Assembly (NCBI GenBank): GCA_964058805.1
Contig: CAXKVV010002078.1
Location: forward strand, 1-25,978
Length of the DNA stretch: 25,978 nt
Direction of reading: 5' to 3'
Origin: Schoenoplectus triqueter
Lineage: Eukaryota > Streptophyta > Magnoliopsida > Poales > Cyperaceae
How positions within the stretch are numbered: the stretch's first letter is position 1; each line of letters begins with the position of its first letter. The notes beneath the pieces were generated by a model. That model had not been told where the DNA came from and ran no database searches. It was given only the letters and a program-made list of their open reading frames with translations. This document shows positions 7,934 to 18,765 of the stretch, piece by piece. A program made the position numbers and the translations under genes.

Positions 7934-10900
7934 ATGGCATTCTTTGGAAACTTCAACCTCGCTCCCTACACCGTCACTCCTGCACAAAGCCCAGAGGGCA
8001 AGCTTTTTATGTTCTTCGGGACCATCCCGCAAGAACTTACCGTCTATGGCCCAGCTCCAGTGGCCGCCTTCACTCCCGCGACCGTCCAGATCTCCATCCT
8101 GGACGAAGAGGAGGAATCGATCACCCTAACTCCCAAGGGGATCTCAAATAATGTCATGGCCTCTCCTACTGCCTCCCCGAAGAGGAGAAGGCGCCCATCT
8201 AAGAAGACGGCCCCAAAGGTAGCAGCCCAGACTACTCGCAACTCTCAAGCATCCAGGAAGAGGGCCCTGGATGCATACCAAAACCAGCTGGTGGCTAGGC
8301 CAGCTATCCCAGTCTCCAACAAATTCACAGCCCTCCGAATAGTGGCCAAAAACTCAGCCACCGGCCAGCTCCGCCAGGCATGGGAGGTGCCTAAGCCCAC
8401 ACCTCGCCCATCTCAAAGGCCTCAGCGCCGCCAGAACAAGTCTCAAACCCCTGCGGAAGCCATCTACAAGGCTCACAGGGCCCTCAAACAGAGGAAGAGC
8501 GTTAAAAACGCTAGGTCGAGACGATACGTCTCCCGCCCCGACCAATCTCAAGGCATGTCTCAGCCGAAAGCCATTGCCTCCACTCCACACCCAAGGAGGT
8601 CTATACCAAAGGCAACACCTAGCGTCCAGCAGGTGTGGGTCCCAAAGGGTTCCCAGCCAATAAAACCCCAGTCTCAAACCCAGCCCAGCAAGGCCGGCAA
8701 ATCCAACGCTCCGCCCGAGAGCGTATTTAGCCGCTTGGGTCAAAAGAGTGTATTCAGCCGATTAGGCTCGAGAATACCACTCAACAACTTAAAAATAACT
8801 GCCCCTGACCAAGCGAAGAAGAAGAGAAGAACCGCTCACTATGAAGAGCACTTCTCAGTCAACACCATCAGTATAAGCTACGATACTGATCCAGACACTG
8901 ATGGTGAGGTGAATATGGTCCAGGATGACCAGTCTCCGCCTAATCAAGCTCACGTCACAAACACCAACAAAAATAATGGTAGAAAAGGGAGACCCCCAAA
9001 GAGAGTCAACCCCGAAGGCAATAGCAGGGAAGGGGAAGACCACAATGAAAACCCTGACTTCTTCGATAATGAAGATGACGTTGAAGCACGTCCCGAGATG
9101 CCCATCGATGAAATAGAAATATTAAAAGGCCACATTGAGGCACGGGACGAAGAGCTGATTAGGCAACGGGAGCTAATCGCTACCATGCTGAAGCAGAATG
9201 AAGAACTAATTAAGGCGGTCAAATCATTACAAGAATCACAAGACGCCAACTTCAAAGCTGGTAGCTCCCGTCAAGAAGGGGTCCACAGTACCAAAAGTAA
9301 TCATAAGGGGAAACAACCGGTCGATTCTAAACCCCATCCACATAGAACAATAGATGTGGAGGCTGAACCAACGGGAATATCCCGGAAAGAGATTCAAGCC
9401 ATGATTGCCCAGCAAATGCAAATAGCTGGAGGTGGATACGCTATCCCTCCCGTTAAAAACTGTGGACATCCATACCCTGCCATATACGACTTGGAAGAAT
9501 ATCCTAAAGGGTATGTGATCCCCCGCTTCAGGACCTTCTCAGGGGAAGGCAATAAAGACCTAAACCCCGAACAACACCTGGCCCACTTTGTAGCCTCGTG
9601 CGGCAACACGGGCGGCAATGATGCACTGTTGTTAAGACAATTCCCTCAGAGCTTAGTGGGAACCGCCTTCCAATGGTATTATTCGCTGGAAAACAACAGC
9701 ATCAGGACCTGGGATGAAATGGCAGACTCGTTCAGGGCACGTTTTGTCATGGTGTCTGACAAGATAAACATAGCCGATCTGGCAAGCACTAAACCCAAGA
9801 AAGGGGAGTCAATGACAGATTTTATCAATAGATGGCGGAACCTCAGCATCAAATGCGACCGCACATTAACTGAAGACGAGGCCGTCAACCTAATCATGAA
9901 GAACATTGACGGGTGGATGGGCATGCTTCTTGGTGTGACAAAGGTCAACACATTTAAAGACTTGCTCAGATCGGTATCCAATATGGAAAGGATGTCACCG
10001 CATACCATGCCGAACTTTATGAATAATAGGCCGCAACGAGGAGCCCGAGCTGAAACCAAAGTGGCATTCACCTTGTTAAAAGACAAGATGGTCGCCAACG
10101 CAGACACCCAAAGCGGCAGCAGTGGCACAAATGGCAATAATTATAATAAGGGACCCAGGCCCAATCCAGGAGGGAGTTCACGGAGTTTTGAATCACTTAA
10201 ACAAAAGAAATCTAAACCGTACTCCTTCAGGAGGGATAAAGTTGCCCAAATCTTTAGAGGGGCACTGAAGAATGGTTTAACCCTGCCGGCTAGTAAACGC
10301 CCGGAAGATGCCGATAAATCGGACGAACCCAACTTCTGCCCATACCACAGAATAATAGGGCACTCAATTGAAGATTGCTGGGTCTTCAAAGATTGGGTCG
10401 AGAAGGCGTATAAAAATGGTGAAATTACTTTACCAAAAGGGTTCTTGCAAAGCCCATCAGCCCATGAGCAGGCCAACACGATCTCTCATGAGGAAGAGAA
10501 AGTCCCGGGCCAGTTAAGCGAAGAACAAGAAGAGCAATGGACTACGCACCTATCGAAGAAATCGATTAAAATGCTTAAAACCCTTAAGAAAGAACCTGGC
10601 ATGAAATGGAAAGACGATATTACACCAGTGGTCCCACCAAAACCCAGGGTATATTATAAGGTGGACCAGAGCCAAGACCAGGTTCTTAAGAAGAAAAAGA
10701 AGCATAGAAATAACAAGTCCAGAAAGAACAAGATTGAAGAGTACGAGCAGGGCAGTCCCGAGGCGATCACCCTTCAACATTTCATCTTCAAAGAAGACTG
10801 GGAGAAGCTAACCCTAGGTCAAAAGGAAGAAAATATAGATGGAGAAATAAATAAAGAAGAAAGCGAAGAGATCTGGGGTACTTCGTGCAATATGGTATAT

Positions 10901-13900
10901 TCTTCTCACGACGAAGATATGCCAACTTTAGAGGAGATGTTCTTCCCAAATGATGAAGGAGAAGCAAGCACCTCTGGGACCAAAAACGAAGAATGCAAAG
11001 CCGTGCTCCGGTCCGGGACTTATATACCCGAGAGACAAGCTCCCAAGGATTCCGATAAAGGAAAAGATAAGGCCCTGAGTAAAGGCAAAGAGGCCGAGAG
11101 CTTAAGCAAGAACCCAGAAAAGACCCGGTCGACGGGCGAAGAATATAATGTGTTGGCACATCTGCGTAAGATTCCAGCGCTATTAAGCATATTTGACGCG
11201 TTGATGATGTCACAAGACCTAAGGGAGGTGCTAATCCAGGCCTTGCAAGATCCCGAGAAGTACAAGTCATACTTCGTAGAGCAAAATATGCAAGAAGCCC
11301 TATTCACCGCCAAACGGGCCGCCTGTATAAATTTCACGGACGATGACCTCCTAATAGGCACCGTCGACCATAATCGCCCGCTATACATTACTGGAAATTG
11401 TGGAGGGCAAAAGATTGGCCGCATCTTGGTCGACGCAGGGTCTTCGATCAATATTATGCCGCTCAAAACCCTAAAGACCATCACCTTAGATGTGAAGAAC
11501 CTATCTGATGAAAAGGTGATTATCCATGGCTTCAACCAAAACTCCCAAAAGGCCCTGGGAGCTATAACTCTGAACCTGCAATGCGGAAGCCTAAGAGCGC
11601 CTACTAAATTCTATGTTATTGACGCTGAAACTTCTTATCGGGCGTTGCTGGGTCGCCCGTGGCTTCACAGCAATCAGGTCATACCCTCTACTCTGCACCA
11701 ATGCCTGAAATATATCGAAAATGGTAAGCAAAAGAGAATTGACGGAGATGTCAAGCCATTCGGGGTGCATGAGATTAAGTTCAATGACGCCCAATACTTT
11801 TTGCCTAAATTCGCTGTGGCGCCGAGCCGGCCAATGACAAAAGCAGGTCAGAAACCCTTCAGCAAAGGCCCTAAATTTGATACCTCATCTGGAGAAGAAG
11901 AAGAGGTCAAATTTAATATTAAACCCCGAGGTGCTCGAGCCCAAAGACCCGGAAGAAAGTCGGGTGAAGAAGCAACCTTCCGCTTCAAACAGGTGGCTGC
12001 GTATAAGGCCCAAATAAAACCGAGCGAAATCAATGCGAGTGATTCTGAAGAGGAGGTCATTTTCAATTTTAAACCTGCCAACACTCCTCAAATTCAGATC
12101 ATAGAGGCAACTTCGGGAGAAGACTCCGAAGATTCCAGCAACCCAGGCAATACCACCTCGGGAGAAGAGTCTGGCCATGATCGTCAACCCTGGGAAGAGG
12201 AGTCTGACGAAGAGATCATCTATCACATCCTCAAGAAGCCATATAAAGGGCCCGAAACAGATAATGAAAGTGAGGAGTCATATATGATCAACACGGGACC
12301 CGGTAGCGGAAGGGATAACCCGGTTAGGCCAAGACCTATAAATGAAGAACGCTCATGGCGGGAAAATTTTGAAGGTCGCGTCTGGAATGCGATCGACGAA
12401 ATAAGACACCAGGTTGAAAATAATAGAAGAGAGGTGTCTGAACAATGGGAAGTGATGCAGGATATCAAGACGCAACACAATGAAATCATGGTAATGATTG
12501 AAAACCTGCAAACTGCGATCTATAACTCCGAGCTACTCAAAGAAGTGACGAGCGAACCCCGTTCCGGGACCCCCGAAAGACAAACACCCGATAGCGGCAA
12601 ACGGGTAATTGTCATAGTAGATGAATCGAAGGGGGAAGAAATGAAAGCTAAGCAACCGACCGTCATGCAAACCCTCAAGGTCAAGAAGAGTAAACCATAC
12701 TCTTTCCTGAAAAATAAAACAGCTCGGATATTTGAGCAGGCCTTAAAGAGCGGACTGACACTTCCCGTTTGCAAACGACCCGCAGACATAGAAAGAGCCG
12801 GCGAAGGCGAATTTTGCCCTTATCATCGCATATTGGGCCATACAATTGAAGAATGTTGGGTATTCAAGGATCTTATAGAAGAAGGGCATAGAAATGGGAC
12901 GATCCAACTCCCGAAGAGCTTTCAACAAGACCCAGCTCCGCATAACTTGAATAACAAGGGCAAAGGGGTGGCTTATACGATCTCGCACACTCCCATACCT
13001 AGCAAACCTAAGGCTGCGAGACGTAAGCCGATCAAAGAAATCTACCGCTCCAACTCAGTCATGAATATTGAAATAGAAGAAGAGATGGCAGCGCTAGAGA
13101 TCACTGTGGTTCCCGAAAGGCATTTTAAAGACCTCATACCAAGAGAGGTGAACCACATCCAAACCCTAAAGACCTTTGTTGTGCCGGCAAAGGTAGAGCG
13201 TCTCAAAGGGAAGACTATCATCCACAAGGCCATAATTTTCTATCAGAGCGATTCAACCCAGTCTCTGAAGAACCCTGATCACAACACTTGGAAGAAGTGG
13301 GTGATAGAACAAGAATCAGAGAATGCAACGAGCGGTGACGTTGCATCTCATCCCTTTGGAAAAGAGCTGTATAAACTGGCAAAAAGGGCGAAATGTCTGA
13401 GAGACATATCCAAGGCCGAGGCCAAGCGCTTCGATGAACTCTGGAATGGCGGCCAGAATAAAGTCCTGGGCCTGGACGGTAAAATAAAATATATCCGGGG
13501 GTTAGGGTATAACTGCGATGACGCAGCATGTCTCGAAGGGTCTCTCAACGAGTACCGTATGAAAGAGAGCTGCTGTATGACTTCTGTTGAGATGCCGGAC
13601 AATGAAACAGAAGAGGACAATGCCCCGGTCCTGAAAAATGCTTTAAAGCAGCTAGAAAAGGAGCCTAATACGGTCGATGAGTTAGCTGAGATTAATTTGG
13701 GGACAGAAGAAGACCCACGACCAACTTTCATAAGCGCATCTTTGCCAGAAGAGGTGGCTGACAGGTTGAAGATGTTCCTTAAAAATTACATAGACTGCTT
13801 CGCTTGGAGTTATAAAGAAATGCCTGGATTAGATCCCAACGTGGCGGTCCATTACTTGAAAATTGATCCAACCTTCAAGCCGATTAAACAAGCGCCGAGG

Positions 13901-16900
13901 CGGATGAGAATAGAGCTCGAAGAGAAGGTCGTGGAAGAGACAAAGAAACTCATCGACGCCGGCTTCATACGGGAAGAAGAAACGCCAGAATGGGTGGCTA
14001 GCATTGTCCCGGTTAAAAAGAAAAATGGGCAAATCCGCATTTGCGTAGACTTTCGGGACTTAAACAAGGCGTGCCCTAAAGATGATTTCCCGCTTCCAGT
14101 AACCGAAATCATAATTGACCATACATCCTCCTATGAAGTCTTCTCCTTCATGGACGGTTATGCGGGTTATAATCAAATTAAAATGGCGCCAGAAGATGAG
14201 AGGCATACGGCATTCCGCACGCCGATTGGCATATATTGTTACAAAGTCATGCCGTTTGGGCTCAAAAATGCGGGAGCCACCTACCAACGGGCAATGACGA
14301 AAATATTCGATGATCTAATCCATAAAATAGTAGAATGCTATGTGGACGATTTAGTCATCAAAGCCATGTCGTATGAAGAACACCTCCAATATCTCGAGGT
14401 CGTTTTCAACCGCCTGAGAGAACATGCGCTCAAACTAAACCCGTTAAAATGCGCATTCATGGTATCATCTGGTAAATTTCTGGGATTTGTGGTACGCCAC
14501 AGGGGCATTGAGATAGACCCAGGCAAGATCAAAGCAATAACGGAACTATCCCCGCCAAAGAATTTAAAACAATTGCGATCTTTGCAAGGGCAATTGGCGT
14601 ATATCAGGCGGTTCATAGCCAACTTATCGGGTAAAATCCAACCCTTCACCCGGCTGACTAAGAAGAATATCTCGTTTAAGTGGGATGGCGAGTGCCAGCG
14701 AGCCTTTGAAGAAATCAAGGCATATCTGCTCAACCCTCCAGTGTTGGCGGCACCTATACCCGGGAAGGAGCTCATTCTATATACAACCGCCCTGGACGGA
14801 TCCTTGGGAGCCCTATTAGCACAAGAAAACCAGGATGGTAATCAAAATGCGCTGTATTACCTAAGTCGCATGATGGTAGGGGCAGAACACGGATATTCAC
14901 CGATCGAGAAGCATTGTCTAGCCCTAATCTTCGCGGTGAAAAAGTTGAGGCACTACATGCTAGCCCACAAAATCATTTTAATATCCAAGGTAGACCCTCT
15001 CAAATACCTGATGACTCGGCCAATGTTGACGGGGAGGCTGGCCAAGTGGGCTATCATTCTCACTGAGTTCGACATCACCTATACATCGCAAAAGGCGATA
15101 AAGGGGCAGGCGCTAGCAGATTTCCTGGCTGCACACCCGATCCAAGATGACTCCCCATTAAAATGTGACTTCCCTGATGAGGAAACCCTACATGTTGAAG
15201 AAGGAAGTCCTATATGGGAGATGTACTTTGATGGTGCTTCTTCAATCAAGCCGATCGCAGGCCCGGGAGTCCCAACTGTGCGAGCTGGCGCAGGATTAGT
15301 CTTCGTAACCCCGGAAGGCGGGATAATACGACATTCTCTTGCTTTAACTGAACCATGTACAAATAATGAAGCAGAGTATGAGGCACTCATCGCCGGACTA
15401 GAGTTATCACTGGAGCTAGAAATCAAGGCTGTGCGCATCTTTGGGGATTCACAGCTGATAATAAATCAAATAATTGGCGAATACAAGGTCTTGAAGCCGG
15501 AACTAATACAATATCACCAAAAGGCCATGGAATTAATGAAGAAAATCCCGTACGTGTCCATCGAGAAGGTCACGAGGGCTGTGAACGGTGAAGCAGATGC
15601 GTTGGCCAAACTCGCCAAGGAGCTGGGTGAACCAACAGAGCCGGAAATCCACATCATCGTCCGCAATAGGAGACCATTATCATTGTGTCAAATAACAGAT
15701 GATGCGAGTAATGAAAATGCTGGGCTAGAAAAGATGGAATGCCAAGAAGCAATGATAACTGACGACGATGATTGGAGACAGCCGTTCATCGAATATTTCC
15801 GGCATGGCACCCTCCCCAAAGATAAAAGAATCGCTGATCAACTAAGAAAGCGGGTACTACGGTATGCATATGTGGGCAATACGCTATACCGTAGGTCTTA
15901 TGATCAGTTATGGCTAAGATGTGTATCAGGGCCTGAAGCCGGGCAGGTTATGAAAGAAGTTCATTCCGGGCTATGCGGAGCACATCAGTCTGGGCCAAAA
16001 ATGAAGTTGAAGATCAAGCGAATGGGATATTATTGGCCCACGATGGTGGCTGATTGTGAAGAGCATGCAAAGAAGTGCCGCATGTGCCAAATACATGGCC
16101 CTTTTATACATCAAGCGCCAAACCCGTTGCACCCCACGGTAGCATCCTGGCCATTTAATATGTGGGGCACAGATATAGTGGGGCCCATAGACCCTCCTAC
16201 GTCGAGAGGTCACCGGTTCATCCTGGCGGCAACGGATTATTTTACAAAATGGGCTGAAGCCATCCCGCTTAAAGAAGTTAAAGCATCCGATGTGGTTAAG
16301 TTCTTCAAGACGCACATCCTTTACCGATTCGGTACACCGCAACGGATAATATCCGATAATGGAACGGCCTTTAAGAGCTCCAAAGTCTATGCCCTGGCGG
16401 AGCAATTCAATATTGATTGGAGATTCTCGTCCATTTACAACCCGAGAGCCAACGGCTTGGCCGAAGCCTTTAATAAAACCCTAATAAATATCATGAAGAA
16501 GACCGTGGACGGCAACCAACGAGACTGGGATAATCGTCTACAGGAGGCATTATGGGCTTATCGGACCACGTACCGAACACCTACGCAAGCTACCCCGTAT
16601 TCTTTGGCTTTTGGGGTTGAAGCCGTCCTCCCTCTTGAGGTGGAACTACCGTCATTACGGGTAGCTATGCAAAATGATATGACCATGGATGAATGCCAAC
16701 AACTCAGACTGGACGAGTTGGATGCCATGGACGAGAAGAGATTAATAGCCCAGCAGAACCTTGAAATATATCAGGCAAAAATGGCAAGGGCATATGACAA
16801 AATGGCGCGAGTCAGGGCATTTCAACAAGGAGAGCTTGTTCTTGTCCTTAAAAGGCCGATCATTGGCCGGCACATCGGCCCAAAATTCTCCCCGAATTGG

Positions 16901-17020
16901 GAAGGGCCATATGTAATTGAGAAGGTATACGAGGGCGGCGCATACCAACTCATAGATCATGAAGGTGAGAGGCCCATGCCACCGATTAATGGGCGATATC
17001 TAAAGAAGTACTACACATAG
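7934..17020 (+). CDS. gag-pol: Gag-Pro-Pol polyprotein, intact (3,028 aa)
   Basis: The single frame provides all proteins for particle assembly, reverse transcription and integration. I start at ATG 7934 because the frame upstream has no ATG and an intron acceptor ends at 7930. Domains seen, with residues from that ATG, are as follows. A basic Pro/Ser/Lys-rich N-terminus contains SVFSRLG twice (263-269, 272-278). A coiled coil is at about 390-436 and the Gag core at about 530-685. A C-x2-H-x4-H-x4-C module follows (C802, H805, H810, C815). The aspartic protease has DAG at 1167-1169 and ALLGRPWL at 1237-1244. Acidic repeats span 1318-1436, and a second copy of the C/H module is at 1628-1641. 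RT spans about 1966-2242, with D2074 and YVDD at 2136-2139. The first RNase H is at about 2273-2400, and the second, archaeal-type one has D2433, E2481, D2505 and D2555. Integrase has H2677, H2684, C2715, C2718 and D2747-D2808-E2844 (35 residues between the last two). No chromodomain is seen. No stop or frameshift breaks it. Confidence 0.95.
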   Translation: MAFFGNFNLAPYTVTPAQSPEGKLFMFFGTIPQELTVYGPAPVAAFTPATVQISILDEEEESITLTPKGISNNVMASPTASPKRRRRPSKKTAPKVAAQTTRNSQASRKRALDAYQNQLVARPAIPVSNKFTALRIVAKNSATGQLRQAWEVPKPTPRPSQRPQRRQNKSQTPAEAIYKAHRALKQRKSVKNARSRRYVSRPDQSQGMSQPKAIASTPHPRRSIPKATPSVQQVWVPKGSQPIKPQSQTQPSKAGKSNAPPESVFSRLGQKSVFSRLGSRIPLNNLKITAPDQAKKKRRTAHYEEHFSVNTISISYDTDPDTDGEVNMVQDDQSPPNQAHVTNTNKNNGRKGRPPKRVNPEGNSREGEDHNENPDFFDNEDDVEARPEMPIDEIEILKGHIEARDEELIRQRELIATMLKQNEELIKAVKSLQESQDANFKAGSSRQEGVHSTKSNHKGKQPVDSKPHPHRTIDVEAEPTGISRKEIQAMIAQQMQIAGGGYAIPPVKNCGHPYPAIYDLEEYPKGYVIPRFRTFSGEGNKDLNPEQHLAHFVASCGNTGGNDALLLRQFPQSLVGTAFQWYYSLENNSIRTWDEMADSFRARFVMVSDKINIADLASTKPKKGESMTDFINRWRNLSIKCDRTLTEDEAVNLIMKNIDGWMGMLLGVTKVNTFKDLLRSVSNMERMSPHTMPNFMNNRPQRGARAETKVAFTLLKDKMVANADTQSGSSGTNGNNYNKGPRPNPGGSSRSFESLKQKKSKPYSFRRDKVAQIFRGALKNGLTLPASKRPEDADKSDEPNFCPYHRIIGHSIEDCWVFKDWVEKAYKNGEITLPKGFLQSPSAHEQANTISHEEEKVPGQLSEEQEEQWTTHLSKKSIKMLKTLKKEPGMKWKDDITPVVPPKPRVYYKVDQSQDQVLKKKKKHRNNKSRKNKIEEYEQGSPEAITLQHFIFKEDWEKLTLGQKEENIDGEINKEESEEIWGTSCNMVYSSHDEDMPTLEEMFFPNDEGEASTSGTKNEECKAVLRSGTYIPERQAPKDSDKGKDKALSKGKEAESLSKNPEKTRSTGEEYNVLAHLRKIPALLSIFDALMMSQDLREVLIQALQDPEKYKSYFVEQNMQEALFTAKRAACINFTDDDLLIGTVDHNRPLYITGNCGGQKIGRILVDAGSSINIMPLKTLKTITLDVKNLSDEKVIIHGFNQNSQKALGAITLNLQCGSLRAPTKFYVIDAETSYRALLGRPWLHSNQVIPSTLHQCLKYIENGKQKRIDGDVKPFGVHEIKFNDAQYFLPKFAVAPSRPMTKAGQKPFSKGPKFDTSSGEEEEVKFNIKPRGARAQRPGRKSGEEATFRFKQVAAYKAQIKPSEINASDSEEEVIFNFKPANTPQIQIIEATSGEDSEDSSNPGNTTSGEESGHDRQPWEEESDEEIIYHILKKPYKGPETDNESEESYMINTGPGSGRDNPVRPRPINEERSWRENFEGRVWNAIDEIRHQVENNRREVSEQWEVMQDIKTQHNEIMVMIENLQTAIYNSELLKEVTSEPRSGTPERQTPDSGKRVIVIVDESKGEEMKAKQPTVMQTLKVKKSKPYSFLKNKTARIFEQALKSGLTLPVCKRPADIERAGEGEFCPYHRILGHTIEECWVFKDLIEEGHRNGTIQLPKSFQQDPAPHNLNNKGKGVAYTISHTPIPSKPKAARRKPIKEIYRSNSVMNIEIEEEMAALEITVVPERHFKDLIPREVNHIQTLKTFVVPAKVERLKGKTIIHKAIIFYQSDSTQSLKNPDHNTWKKWVIEQESENATSGDVASHPFGKELYKLAKRAKCLRDISKAEAKRFDELWNGGQNKVLGLDGKIKYIRGLGYNCDDAACLEGSLNEYRMKESCCMTSVEMPDNETEEDNAPVLKNALKQLEKEPNTVDELAEINLGTEEDPRPTFISASLPEEVADRLKMFLKNYIDCFAWSYKEMPGLDPNVAVHYLKIDPTFKPIKQAPRRMRIELEEKVVEETKKLIDAGFIREEETPEWVASIVPVKKKNGQIRICVDFRDLNKACPKDDFPLPVTEIIIDHTSSYEVFSFMDGYAGYNQIKMAPEDERHTAFRTPIGIYCYKVMPFGLKNAGATYQRAMTKIFDDLIHKIVECYVDDLVIKAMSYEEHLQYLEVVFNRLREHALKLNPLKCAFMVSSGKFLGFVVRHRGIEIDPGKIKAITELSPPKNLKQLRSLQGQLAYIRRFIANLSGKIQPFTRLTKKNISFKWDGECQRAFEEIKAYLLNPPVLAAPIPGKELILYTTALDGSLGALLAQENQDGNQNALYYLSRMMVGAEHGYSPIEKHCLALIFAVKKLRHYMLAHKIILISKVDPLKYLMTRPMLTGRLAKWAIILTEFDITYTSQKAIKGQALADFLAAHPIQDDSPLKCDFPDEETLHVEEGSPIWEMYFDGASSIKPIAGPGVPTVRAGAGLVFVTPEGGIIRHSLALTEPCTNNEAEYEALIAGLELSLELEIKAVRIFGDSQLIINQIIGEYKVLKPELIQYHQKAMELMKKIPYVSIEKVTRAVNGEADALAKLAKELGEPTEPEIHIIVRNRRPLSLCQITDDASNENAGLEKMECQEAMITDDDDWRQPFIEYFRHGTLPKDKRIADQLRKRVLRYAYVGNTLYRRSYDQLWLRCVSGPEAGQVMKEVHSGLCGAHQSGPKMKLKIKRMGYYWPTMVADCEEHAKKCRMCQIHGPFIHQAPNPLHPTVASWPFNMWGTDIVGPIDPPTSRGHRFILAATDYFTKWAEAIPLKEVKASDVVKFFKTHILYRFGTPQRIISDNGTAFKSSKVYALAEQFNIDWRFSSIYNPRANGLAEAFNKTLINIMKKTVDGNQRDWDNRLQEALWAYRTTYRTPTQATPYSLAFGVEAVLPLEVELPSLRVAMQNDMTMDECQQLRLDELDAMDEKRLIAQQNLEIYQAKMARAYDKMARVRAFQQGELVLVLKRPIIGRHIGPKFSPNWEGPYVIEKVYEGGAYQLIDHEGERPMPPINGRYLKKYYT

Positions 17021-18765
17021 CCCGGAGCGGGGCCGATCGAGTAGTATCTATTGTAAATAAATAAGGAGGGAATAAGTGTTCGTTTACACACACGTGCACG
17101 AAACACAAACCCATGTCTAACCTCCACTTTTGCATAAAATCCCAAAACCCTACTTGTGCATCTGTAAATAGAATGCATCCAAAAATCCAAAACCACACAA
17201 ACACATTTAGCCTTATAAAAATAAAAAATATAGAATAAGAGAATTCAACGCCAAAACCACGCGAGAATGTAAGGCGAGAGCTTTGGTGTTTGGGCTCACA
17301 ATACAAATACCACTGGGTTTGTCCATTTGATACAGAATAAACGCAAAAATGGGCAGGGTTTGCAGTTTGTCCCTCAAACTATCTGTTGCCCAATGACGAA
17401 AGTTGCTCATATTGGTCGCCCGCGGCGCAAGCCAAGAGATAGGTCGAGCAAATTGGTGGCTAGTAAATAGTCGCTTCTGAGGGCATGTAAATAAATAACT
17501 CTCGTATTATTAGTAGCATGTATCACTAATAACAAAAATTTGCCCTCTTCTGATAAAATAAAAGGATATATATGTAAAACAATAAAAACCTACTTTCCTG
17601 CTCATAAAAATAAAAAAAAAAATAAAATAAATAAAAATAATAAAACATTTTCAATAAGGGGTTGCCACCTTTGTCCCCGACACCACGAGTGTTATACAAA
17701 GCCAGGTTGGGTGCATTCATCCGTAAAAGCACCACACGCCCGAAGAAATGGTGTGTCATAATCCCACGACATATCATGGAGGGGTCAGACCAAGGGTTTA
17801 CGCTTGTACCCGACATTTCATGTTAAACAAAGCGGCTCGCTTAAAGAAGTGACCCAGGTCATGGAGAGCGAACCTACCCGATGAAAGCCTGTCTCGCAGG
17901 GATGCGTGATGGATGTTTGAGGGTAGCTAAAATATAAAAAAAAACTAGGTTGGGTACATTCATCCGCAAAAGTACCACACGCCCAAGGAGGTGATCTGTT
18001 TCTAATCCCAAAATAGGTCATGGAGGGGTCAGACTAAGGGTTTATGCTTTTGCCCGACATTCAGTGTCAAATAAAGTAATTCGCTTAAAGAAGTGACTCA
18101 GGTCATGGAGAGCGGACCTACCCGATGAAAGCCTGTCTCGCAGGGATGCGTGATGGATGTTTGAGAGTAGTACCCCCACAAAACAAATTGAGTGGAGATG
18201 AGTGAATGTGAGTTTCCACTTTCGCACGCAACGGTGCACAAATGAGGGGAGAGTGGGTGAGCTTCCATAAATAAAGTCAATTAAATATATAAGGAGCATC
18301 CACAAAATGGTGTTATCAATTGCATCCATAATCCAATTGATACTGGTAAGTTTATCCATCAGTAATAAAGGGATAAACGGGTTTATTCTGTACCCGGCCT
18401 AGAGGTCAATACAGACAGGTTCGGTATCCGTAAAATACCACGGTTACTTGAGTTCTGTATTGCCATGAATAAAAAGAAATGATGTATAGAATGAATGTAA
18501 TAGGATGTTGTAAGATTTTCCTTTTATTATGTTTAGACGCTGCGAAAGAATGAAGCAGTTGTAATCGGGCGCTTTTACAAATAAAATTGGAGGTGCACAG
18601 CATGAATGAATGAAATACTTCCTCGCGCTGCAGAGGAAGCGATGAAGGGATAATAATAGAGGCAAACATCATCCACAACAAAAAGATCAAAATGATAAAT
18701 GTCAATACATCCTATATCAAGTATAGCAAAAAGAAAAGGAGAAAAGAAGAAATGAAAGGTGCAGT
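17021..18765. other. Gap between convergent genes, with a 244-bp tandem duplication
   Basis: This is the 3' untranslated region of pol and, on the other strand, of the antisense gene. Copies of a ~244-bp unit lie at about 17697-17935 and 17941-18178, ending in the shared GCCTGTCTCGCAGGGATGCG. Stem-loops with conserved loops and changing arms are at 17710-17733 (GGTGC/GCACC), 17953-17976 (GGTAC/GTACC) and 18423-18439 (GGTAT/ATACC). A second family is at 17794-17811 (GGGT/ACCC), 18038-18055 (GGGT/GCCC) and 18378-18396 (CGGGT/ACCCG). An AATAAA on the minus strand (18532-18537) may serve the antisense gene. I see no coding region. Confidence 0.7.
18532..18537 (-). terminator. AATAAA poly(A) signal candidate for the antisense gene
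   Basis: AATAAA on the minus strand lies 229 bp past the stop codon at 18766. Plant poly(A) signals are loose, so this is only a candidate. Confidence 0.3.

Noticed and set aside
7584..8129. 181-aa frame over the duplicated primer-site unit
   Set aside because: It is made by the 145-bp duplication and runs into gag in another frame.
8354..8743. 129-aa and many other minus-strand frames within gag-pol
   Set aside because: Shadows of the intact sense frame, with no domain signal of their own.
11882..13830. Intron between protease and RT as described for some Ogre elements
   Set aside because: The frame is open through the whole stretch with recognisable protein (acidic repeats, second C/H module), so no splicing is needed.
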